A stretch of DNA of 64,000 bases, taken from positions 1 to 64,000 of the forward strand of contig NZ_SSBK01000025.1 of NCBI RefSeq assembly GCF_004795035.1. The letters run 5' to 3'. This DNA is from Streptomyces sp. A0958. Lineage in GTDB: Bacteria; Actinomycetota; Actinomycetes; Streptomycetales; Streptomycetaceae. Positions 42,515 to 48,577 of this stretch are shown one piece after another. The notes under the pieces are model-generated. The model had not been told where the DNA came from. It did no database searches and worked only from the letters and a program-made list of their open reading frames with translations. Both the position numbers and the translations under genes were made by a program. The number at the start of each line of letters is the position of its first letter. The first letter of the stretch is position 1.

Positions 42515-42701
42515 GTTTCAGGCCGGCGACGAAGGAGATCCAGGCTGTGGTGGAGAACTCCAGGGGCGGCCTGGACACATCCTTGGAGTCGCGCACGGCC
42601 AGCCGCCTGTCCAACGGGGCGGTCTCCACGCAGTTGTTCATACCCGTGCTGCGGCTGCTGCGCCGCCACCGTAACGCGTGCTGTGCGAGGCAATCCGACA
42701 T
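42510..42701 (-). CDS. DUF397 protein (WhiJ-system small partner) with a TTA codon
   Basis: The product has 63 residues. DUF397 features: LRWRRSSRSTGMNNCVE, LAVRDSKDVSRPPLEFSTTAWISFVAGL. In Streptomyces such small proteins are encoded next to WhiJ-like HTH proteins and are thought to antagonise them. Codon 10 is TTA (minus strand, 42674-42672), the only leucine codon read by the bldA tRNA, so translation should depend on bldA. It lies 25 bp downstream of the HTH gene. Confidence 0.9.
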   Translation of the reverse strand: MSDCLAQHALRWRRSSRSTGMNNCVETAPLDRRLAVRDSKDVSRPPLEFSTTAWISFVAGLKR

Positions 42702-42726
42702 GACGCCCCCCTCGGGCAGTCCGGGG

Positions 42727-43587
42727 TCACCGATCGCCGCGGTCGATCGCGGAGATCAGGTCCAACGAGTGCTCCGGCGACAGCGCGTGCGTCTGCAGGT
42801 TCCGGAAGGCCGAGCTGTACGCCGCAAGGTCTTCTTTCCGTTCCAGATAGAGGCTACTCGTCAAGTGGTCAAGAACGACCACGTCAAGGTCGGAAGCGGT
42901 CGGAAAGGAAAAGATAACGAAAGGGCTGGTTAGGCTCACGTAGCCGCCGACCGAGAACGGGAGTAACTGGAGTTGCACATGGGGTAGTTGTGCCACCCGT
43001 GCGAGATGGCGCAACTGCTCGTGCATCACCCGCCGACCGCCCACCTCCCGCCGCAGCACCGCCTCGTCCAGCACCGCGCTCAGCCGCAGCGGAGGATCGC
43101 TGCGCAGCACCCCCTGCCGGGTCAGCCGCACCTCCACCAGCGAGTCCACCTGACCGGCCGGAAGCCCGCCCAGGGAGTCCCGGGTCACCGCGCGGGCGTA
43201 GTCGGCCGTCTGCAACAGGCCGGGCACCACCGAGGTCTCCAGCGTGCGCGCCGTCCGCGCCTGCGACTCCAGGCTGATGAAGTCGCGGTACTGCGGAGGG
43301 ATGAGACCGCGGTACGCATGCCACCAGCCGGCGCCGCCCCCGCCCGCCGAACCGGCGAGCGCGCCCAGGAGCTCGCGCAGCTTCGGATCGTCCATGCCGT
43401 ACGCGTCCAGCAGCCGGTTCACGTCGTCCGGCCGCACCCCGCTGACACCTGTCTCGATCCGGCTTACCTTCGACTGGTGCCAGCCGAGCAGCCCCGCGGC
43501 CTCCCGGCTCGTGAGACCCGACGCGTGGCGCAGACTCCGCAGCTCCTCCCCGAGCTTGCGGCGCCGCACCGCAGGACCGTGCTGCAT
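42727..43587 (-). CDS. WhiJ-like XRE/DUF5753 regulator with a TTA codon
   Basis: The product has 286 residues. An XRE HTH lies at about 8-65 (LRSLRHASGLTSREAAGLLGWHQSKVSRIETG), and the DUF5753 domain follows (about 95-275; FISLESQARTARTLETSVVPGLLQTADYARAV). This is the WhiJ/AbaA-OrfA group that influences development and antibiotic production. A TTA codon lies at 42966-42964 within VQLQLLPFS, so the gene is probably bldA-dependent. The 3' third uses unusually AT-rich codons (GTT, TTT, AAA, GAA) for this genome, hinting at transfer. Confidence 0.92.
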   Translation of the reverse strand: MQHGPAVRRRKLGEELRSLRHASGLTSREAAGLLGWHQSKVSRIETGVSGVRPDDVNRLLDAYGMDDPKLRELLGALAGSAGGGGAGWWHAYRGLIPPQYRDFISLESQARTARTLETSVVPGLLQTADYARAVTRDSLGGLPAGQVDSLVEVRLTRQGVLRSDPPLRLSAVLDEAVLRREVGGRRVMHEQLRHLARVAQLPHVQLQLLPFSVGGYVSLTSPFVIFSFPTASDLDVVVLDHLTSSLYLERKEDLAAYSSAFRNLQTHALSPEHSLDLISAIDRGDR

Positions 43588-43673
43588 CTGATGGCTCCCT
43601 CCCGCTGCCTGCCGAGGGGACAGTGTGGCGCCCTCGCGGGCCCGGGCGGGAAGAGTTCACCGGTTCGAGCGAC

Positions 43674-43689
43674 AGATATATGCATATCT
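43674..43689. promoter_or_regulatory. AT-rich palindrome between WhiJ-like regulator and ATPase gene
   Basis: AGATATATGCATATCT: six-bp arms AGATAT/ATATCT flank ATGC. It stands out in DNA of about 70% GC and lies midway in the 205-bp gap between the divergent HTH gene (43587) and the ATPase-like gene (43793). It is the best candidate operator for the WhiJ-like protein. Confidence 0.55.
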
Positions 43690-43792
43690 TGGTGGATCGC
43701 CGTCGCAGGGGGCGGCATCGGTGGCAATCTGGCGCGAAGCACAACCGGACCGTTCGCCGGCCCGGTACCGGGTGGGAAAGGGACGGCTCGCC

Positions 43793-44224
43793 ATGGCAGA
43801 CCATCAAGAAGCACGTGTCACTCTGCCGAGCGAGCCGGTCTCGGTCGCCGCGGCCCGCAGGTACGTGGCCCGGGTTCTGGCCGAATGGGGCCTGCCCGAC
43901 GACACGGAAACGGCCGAGACCGTACGGCTCATCGTCTCGGAGCTCGCCACCAACGCCGTCCTGCACACGTTCGGCCTCTCGCCCACGTTCACCGTGGAGC
44001 TGCGGCTGGAGCGCGAGGAGCAGCTGCGCCTCGGCGTGACGGACAGCCATCCACGCCGGCCCCAGCGGCTGCCCGCCGCGGTCCAGCAGGACAACGGGCG
44101 CGGCATGGTCATCATCCGCTCCCTGGCCAAGGAGTACGGCGGCCGGCTGACCGTCACGCCCACGCCCGACGGCGGCAAGACCGTCTGGGTCGAGCTGCCG
44201 TGGCACGCCCCTGTCCAGCCCTGA
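43793..44224 (+). CDS. ATP-binding protein (anti-sigma/HATPase_c type)
   Basis: The product has 143 residues. It is a stand-alone GHKL ATPase of the anti-sigma/AbaA-OrfD kind: LIVSELATNAVLHT (N box, about residues 44-57), LRLGVTDSHPRRPQ (G1), NGRGMVIIRSLAKEYG (G2), and the final strand GGKTVWVELPW. These small proteins usually accompany WhiJ-like HTH and DUF397 proteins. ATG 43793 is preceded by AAAGGGA, and the longer frame upstream lacks family similarity and overlaps the palindrome. Confidence 0.9.
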   Translation: MADHQEARVTLPSEPVSVAAARRYVARVLAEWGLPDDTETAETVRLIVSELATNAVLHTFGLSPTFTVELRLEREEQLRLGVTDSHPRRPQRLPAAVQQDNGRGMVIIRSLAKEYGGRLTVTPTPDGGKTVWVELPWHAPVQP

Positions 44225-44259
44225 GGTACGAAACGTCCGTGCTCGGCGTGGGCCGCGCG

Positions 44260-44733
44260 TCAGCCGACCCGGCCGTAGTAGACGCTCTTGGTCCAGATCT
44301 TCTCCAGCCGGACCACGGCGCCGGTCTTCGGCGAGTGCCAGATCTTCCCGCTGCCGGCGTAGATCCCCACGTGGTAGACGCTGCTGCCGGAGTGGAAGAA
44401 GACCAGGTCGCCGCGTTGCCGCTTGGAGGCGGAGATGTGGCGGGTCTTGTTGTACTGCTGCTGGGCCGTGCGGGGGAGCTGCTTGCCGGCCTTCTTGAAC
44501 GAGTAGAGCGTCAACCCCGAACAGTCGAAGCGGCTGGGGCCGGTGGCACCCCACCGGTAGGGCGCCCCCTTCTTCGACGCGGCGATGTTCAGGGCCTTCA
44601 TCGAATGGCTGGCGGCCTGCGCCTCGGGGGCGGCGCCAGGGACGAACAGTGTGCCGCCCACGGCGGCAAGAGTCATGACCGAGGCCGTTGTGGCCCGGGC
44701 GAGCAGAGACGGGACATGAACCTGCGCACTCAT
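44260..44733 (-). CDS. Secreted NlpC/P60 cell-wall hydrolase
   Basis: The product has 157 residues. The signal peptide (about 1-41; LARATTASVMTLAAVGGTLF, then AQA|AS) is followed by a minimal NlpC/P60 domain: RFDCSGLTLYSFKKAG (catalytic Cys), GDLVFFHSGSSVYHVGIYAG (His), and IWHSPKTGAVV. It cleaves D-gamma-glutamyl-diaminopimelate bonds in peptidoglycan. A c-di-AMP riboswitch precedes it. There are no SH3 or LysM anchors. The start ATG 44733 begins the signal peptide. Confidence 0.92.
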   Translation of the reverse strand: MSAQVHVPSLLARATTASVMTLAAVGGTLFVPGAAPEAQAASHSMKALNIAASKKGAPYRWGATGPSRFDCSGLTLYSFKKAGKQLPRTAQQQYNKTRHISASKRQRGDLVFFHSGSSVYHVGIYAGSGKIWHSPKTGAVVRLEKIWTKSVYYGRVG

Positions 44734-44744
44734 GCGCAACCCTT

Positions 44745-44930
44745 CGTCAGCCGCCTGTGAAGGATGACCTGTCGGGTTCGGGCTGGCGAAGTTGCCCGGC
44801 CGCACACGGCGGCTTCACCCCGAGGGACCTCCGGAAATCCGGCCGTCCCGTAGTGCTCGGGTCCTCCACTCCTGCCGATCCACTCCTGTCGACCAGGCAT
44901 CCGGACGGCGGCAGGACTCGGCGTCCGCCC
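44745..44930 (-). promoter_or_regulatory. c-di-AMP (ydaO-yuaA) riboswitch
   Basis: On the minus strand the leader contains the ydaO elements in order: GCCGAGTCCTGCC near 44925, paired CAGGAGTGG segments, GGAGGACCCGAGCACTACGGG, GGGGTGAAGCC near 44815, and CCCGAACCCGACAGGTCA with CAGGCGG near 44750-44785. In Streptomyces this riboswitch class commonly controls NlpC/P60 and Rpf cell-wall hydrolases, turning expression off when c-di-AMP is high. The limits are approximate. Confidence 0.85.
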
Positions 44931-45220
44931 GGACCGCCCCGCCGCGGTGGCGGGGGCTTGTCGTCCCAGGGATCTTGACTCACCGAGTGCCGGATTTCCG
45001 AGGCGAAACGGCCATATGTGAAGATCCTCACGGATGGGCCGTTCAGGTGGACAGGCGTGCTTCGGCCGGTCCGCGCACCCCTTGCGGCCATGGCAGTACC
45101 AGCGGCGTCGCGAAAGATCCGGCCCCTCACGCATCGGGAAAACGCAAGTCGAGCGGTCGCTCGTGCGAGGGAACACCTACGCCGAACGAGCGAGGAAATT
45201 CGGTTCGCCCGTCGGGCGTG

Positions 45221-45529
45221 TCAACTCGGTGGACCGGGCGGCAGGGTGACCCGTGCCGCCCGCCGCTCCCCGTCCAGCACCCGCAGCGCCCGCGTCAACG
45301 TGGCCGTGTGGATGTGCGTTTCGCCGCGCCGGTGCATCACCGCGAGTGCGTCCCGCAGGGCCGCCGCGTGCGAGGCCAGCGCCTGTGCGGCACGCAGGGC
45401 CGCGTAGGTGTCGTCGCCGCGGGCCGGGTTGATCCGGCCCACCTGGTCGACCACGTGCAGGTAACGGTCGATGAACTCGCACTCGGCCCGCGTCAGGGCG
45501 GGCAGCGGGGAGAACTCCGCTGGCGGCAT
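45221..45529 (-). CDS. Hypothetical 102-aa protein coupled to the ClpP paralogue
   Basis: The product has 102 residues and is mostly helical: LTRAECEFIDRYLHVVDQVGRINP, then TYAALRAAQALASHAAALRDALAVMHRRG, THIHTATLTRALRVLDGERRAA. It has no membrane segment or known motif. The ATG lies 7 bp after the clpP-like stop, with GGTGA overlapping that stop, so the two are translationally coupled. It may be an adaptor or assembly partner of the degenerate ClpP (inference). I recognise no family. The next 290 bp (44931-45220) hold only the riboswitch promoter region. Confidence 0.7.
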   Translation of the reverse strand: MPPAEFSPLPALTRAECEFIDRYLHVVDQVGRINPARGDDTYAALRAAQALASHAAALRDALAVMHRRGETHIHTATLTRALRVLDGERRAARVTLPPGPPS

Positions 45530-45536
45530 GGCCGGT

Positions 45537-46169
45537 TCACCGCCCGGTGTGCGCAGGTGCCGGGACGCGGTTGCGCACGATGTGGTCGACCAGACCGTAG
45601 GCCAGGGCGCCCTCCGCGTCGAGGATGAGGTCGCGCTCGGTGTCCCGGGCGACCTCTTCGGCGGTGCGCCCCGTGTGACGGGCCAGCATGCCGGCCATCG
45701 TCTCGCGCATCCGGGCCAGTTCCCGCGCCTCGATCTCCAGGTCGGACGGCTGCCCCTGGACGGGTTCGGCCAAGCCCGGCTGGCTCACCACCACCCGGGC
45801 GCCGGGCAGCATGTGCCGCCGCCCCGGGGTGCCCGCGGCGAGCAGCACGGCCGCGCCGGCGCTCGCCCGCCCGAGGCAGAAGGTCTCCACCTCGCAGTTC
45901 AGGAAGGCCATCGTGTCGTAGAGCGTGGTCATCGCGCCGAACGAGCCGCCCGGCGAGTTGATGTACAGCGAGACGGGCCGGTCGGGCGCGTCGTGCTCCA
46001 GGTGCATCAGCTGCGCGACCAGGTCGTTGGCCGCCGTGTCGTCCAGCGCGGTGCCGAGGAAGACGACGCGCTCGGCCAGCAGCTTGGAGTACGGATCGAG
46101 GGTCCGGGACCCCTGGGAGGTGCGCTCGGTGAACTCGGGCAGGACATAACGGGCGGCGGGACGGTGCAA
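45537..46169 (-). CDS. clpP: ClpP paralogue lacking catalytic Ser and His
   Basis: The product has 210 residues and aligns with ClpP without gaps: RVVFLGTALDDTAANDLVAQL, YINSPGGSFGAMTTLYDTM, and ARVVVSQPGL. The normal GQxASxxA nucleophile segment reads GRASAGAAVLL, so the position of the catalytic Ser is Ala and a Ser stands one residue earlier. The normal IHQP histidine is Ser (VVVSQP). Asp in TERDLIL remains. It therefore looks like a ClpR-type non-peptidase subunit. TTG 46169 has GGAGGAAAGG 7 nt upstream. It is followed by a coupled 102-aa gene and divergent from a Phd-like antitoxin. Confidence 0.88.
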   Translation of the reverse strand: MHRPAARYVLPEFTERTSQGSRTLDPYSKLLAERVVFLGTALDDTAANDLVAQLMHLEHDAPDRPVSLYINSPGGSFGAMTTLYDTMAFLNCEVETFCLGRASAGAAVLLAAGTPGRRHMLPGARVVVSQPGLAEPVQGQPSDLEIEARELARMRETMAGMLARHTGRTAEEVARDTERDLILDAEGALAYGLVDHIVRNRVPAPAHTGR

Positions 46170-46196
46170 GGCGGGGCCTTTCCTCCGGTTGCGCGG

Positions 46197-46259
46197 ACCC
46201 CATGGGGTGCCCGCGCACGCTGCCGTAAAAAATGTACAGAACGTACAGAAGGTTATGAT
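46197..46259. promoter_or_regulatory. Divergent control region of clpP paralogue and Phd-like gene
   Basis: It contains a perfect palindrome ACCCCATGGGGT (46197-46208), then TGTAC-AGAAC-GTACA with the direct repeat GTACAGAA twice at 9-nt spacing (about 46234-46250), and TATGAT (46254-46259) 6 nt before the antitoxin ATG, a leaderless promoter. The GTACA repeats are likely autoregulatory operator half-sites of the Phd-like protein. Confidence 0.6.
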
Positions 46260-46265
46260 GGGAGC

Positions 46266-46550
46266 ATGGCCTACGAGATTCCGGTGACGCAAGCCCGTGC
46301 TGAACTCGCCGAACTGATCAACCGAGTCGTCTACGGCGGCGAGCGCGTGGTCGTGACGCGGCACGGGAAACCGCTCGTCGCCCTCGTATCGGCCGCTGAC
46401 CTGGAACGACTTGAGAAGGACGAGGTGGCGGAGCAGGGACAGGTGGTCAGCTCGGTCTCCTCGATCGGCTCCACCGCGTCCGCTCCCGGCGAACGGCACC
46501 GTTTCGGCATCGCCGCCGAACACCGCGGGCACTGCGGCCCGGACGCCTGA
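46266..46550 (+). CDS. Orphan Phd/YefM-type antitoxin
   Basis: The product has 94 residues. The N-terminal Phd/YefM DNA-binding domain is clear (IPVTQARAELAELINRVVYGGERVVVTRHGKPLVALVSAADLERLE, residues 5-50). The C-terminal half, where antitoxins bind their toxin, is Ser/Gly/His-rich and unlike known toxin-neutralising tails. No Doc, RelE or other toxin follows: the next gene is an epimerase on the other strand. It is divergent from the ClpP paralogue and may regulate it. The ATG is fixed by the leaderless promoter. Confidence 0.87.
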   Translation: MAYEIPVTQARAELAELINRVVYGGERVVVTRHGKPLVALVSAADLERLEKDEVAEQGQVVSSVSSIGSTASAPGERHRFGIAAEHRGHCGPDA

Positions 46551-46620
46551 CGGCCCGCAGACCGCCGCACCCCGCCTCCGGCGGACGGCGCCCCGCTGCG
46601 CCGCCCGCCGACGGACCGGA

Positions 46621-47670
46621 TCAGGCCGTCCGGGCGTGCTCCTCCAGCCAGGCGTCCTCCGCCGCGTAGTCGAAAAGACCCGTGCCGTACGACCGCGCCA
46701 TCGCGGGATAGGCGTCCTGCCAGTCACGCCCCGCCAACTGCGCGGTGATCCACGCGACGGTCTCCGGCAGCGACTCGGCGTACCCCGTCACCGGCCGGTA
46801 CCCGAGCTCCCGTTCGGCGGCCGTCATGTCGTAGACGATGGGGTGCGGCGCGCTCCAGGGCGTCGAACCGACGCCTTGGTCCGAGGGGGCGCCCGGCATC
46901 AGCACCGTCTCTGTGCTCCGGCCCACCACCGCGTCCACGGCCTCGCCGATTTCCGCGACCGTCGGCGCATGCGGATCGGCGGCGTTCAGCACCCGGGAGC
47001 CGGGCTTGAGCGCGGCCAGCCGGATCAATTCGGCCACGTTGGCCGCGTGCACGGGATGGAAGCGTGACCTCCCCCCGTACGCCAGCACGCGCCGGGTCCG
47101 GCCGTCCAGGGCCCGCTTGACGAAGTACAGCTCGCGCGGCGAGCGGCAGTGCGGGCCGTGGACCGCGCCGGCCCGCAACAGCGTGACGGGCAGCGTGCCG
47201 CCCGCCGCGAGGAGATCGTGCTCCGGACGGATCTTGCGGGTCGCGTACGTGTCCTCGCCCGGTGCGACGGTGGCCTGCGACTCGGGAATCGGCACCGGGT
47301 AGCGGGGCGATCCGTCCGGCTCCGCCTGGGTGTCGAAACTGTGGCCGCGCTCGTCCTCGTACACCGCGCCGCTGGAGACGACCACCGCCGAACCGATCCG
47401 GTCCGCGAGTCCGGTCAGCTGCCGGGCGTGCTGCCGCCCGTACGCCACCATGTCGACGAGGACGTCGCATCCCGGTCCGAGCGCCGCCGCGAGCGCGCCG
47501 TCCCCGTCACGGTCCAGCGCGACCGTCCGGACCTCTTCGCCCCATCCCTCGTCACGGCCCCCGCCGCGCGAGGCCGCCGTCACCTCCCAGCCGTCCGTCA
47601 CGAGCGAGCGCACAGCGGCCCGCCCGATCTGTCCCGTCGCGCCCAGCACCCATGCGTGTCCTTTGCTCAT
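46621..47670 (-). CDS. NAD(P)-dependent epimerase/dehydratase-like reductase
   Basis: The product has 349 residues and is an extended SDR. VLGATGQIGRAAVRSL is the GxxGxxG nucleotide site (residues 8-23), VVVSSGAVYED the active-site Ser region, YATRKIRPEH the YxxxK pair (near 147), followed by LRAGAVHGP and FHPVHAANVAELI. This suggests a sugar-nucleotide epimerase or a related reductase; the substrate is unknown. A short 70-bp gap separates it from the convergent antitoxin. Confidence 0.85.
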   Translation of the reverse strand: MSKGHAWVLGATGQIGRAAVRSLVTDGWEVTAASRGGGRDEGWGEEVRTVALDRDGDGALAAALGPGCDVLVDMVAYGRQHARQLTGLADRIGSAVVVSSGAVYEDERGHSFDTQAEPDGSPRYPVPIPESQATVAPGEDTYATRKIRPEHDLLAAGGTLPVTLLRAGAVHGPHCRSPRELYFVKRALDGRTRRVLAYGGRSRFHPVHAANVAELIRLAALKPGSRVLNAADPHAPTVAEIGEAVDAVVGRSTETVLMPGAPSDQGVGSTPWSAPHPIVYDMTAAERELGYRPVTGYAESLPETVAWITAQLAGRDWQDAYPAMARSYGTGLFDYAAEDAWLEEHARTA

Positions 47671-47733
47671 GCACCGAAGCTAGGGCGCGTCCGAGGCCCC
47701 GGCCAGGAGGGTTCACCGATCGCGAATCCGCCC

Positions 47734-48447
47734 TCAGCGTCGCGGTTTCAGGAACCTGCCCGGCTGCCGCGCCTGGGCGGCCTCCTTGACCTTGACCGCG
47801 TACTCGTCGACGTACTCCTGGCCGGAGAGGCCGAGGATCGCGTACATGATCTCGTCGGTGACCGCCCGGATCGCCGCCTTCTCGTTCTCCAGGCCGGCGT
47901 AGCGCGAGAAGTCCAGCGGTTCGCCGAAGCGGATGGTGACCTGCTTGATGCGGGGGAGGACCTTGCCGGGCGGCTGGATCTCGAAGGTGCCGACCATGGC
48001 GCAGGGCACCACCGGCACCCGGGCCCGGATGGCCATGACCGCCACCCCGACCTTGCCCTTGTACAGCCGGCCGTCGTGCGAGCGCGTCCCCTCCGGATAG
48101 ATGCCCAGCAACTCGCCCCGGCCCAGCACCCCGAGCCCTTCGCGGATCGCCGCCTGCCCCGCCTCCTTGCCCGACCGGTCCACCGGGATCTGCCCGGCAC
48201 TGCGGAAGAACGCGGCGATCAGCCGGCCCTTCACGCCGGGACCGGTGAAGTACTCCGCCTTGGCGAGGAAGGTGATGCGCCGCTTGATGATCGCGGGCAT
48301 CAGGAAGTGGTCGGAGAACGACAGGTGGTTGCCGGCGACGATCGCGGCGCCGTCGTCCGGAATGTGCTCCACGCCCTCGATGACCGGCCGGAACAGCAGC
48401 CGCAGCACCGGCCCGAGGACGACGTGCTTGAGGACGTAGTAGAACAC
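47734..48447 (-). CDS. 1-acyl-sn-glycerol-3-phosphate acyltransferase (PlsC-like)
   Basis: The product has 237 residues. PlsC motifs: NHLSFSDHFLMP (NHxxxxD catalytic, about residues 41-52), KAEYFTGPGVKG, IPVDRSG, and IYPEGTRSHDGRLYKGKVG (the EGTR phosphate site). The N-terminus has a hydrophobic helix for membrane association. It acylates lysophosphatidic acid or a related acceptor in phospholipid synthesis; Streptomyces encodes several paralogues. The ATG start is normal. Confidence 0.88.
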   Translation of the reverse strand: MFYYVLKHVVLGPVLRLLFRPVIEGVEHIPDDGAAIVAGNHLSFSDHFLMPAIIKRRITFLAKAEYFTGPGVKGRLIAAFFRSAGQIPVDRSGKEAGQAAIREGLGVLGRGELLGIYPEGTRSHDGRLYKGKVGVAVMAIRARVPVVPCAMVGTFEIQPPGKVLPRIKQVTIRFGEPLDFSRYAGLENEKAAIRAVTDEIMYAILGLSGQEYVDEYAVKVKEAAQARQPGRFLKPRR

Positions 48448-48577
48448 GGTCTCTCCCCGGTCTGCTGGATCAGCGGGTCAGCGAAGCGACATCCGGACGA
48501 TCGGCTCCCCTGCGGCGGCCGATCGTAGCCCGATGAGAGACGTGTACCCCGCGCTCACACCCGAAAGCCGGGGCCCC

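Noticed and set aside
46266..46620. A toxin partner downstream of the Phd-like gene
   Set aside because: Only 70 bp remain before the convergent epimerase stop, and no frame of toxin length lies on either strand there.
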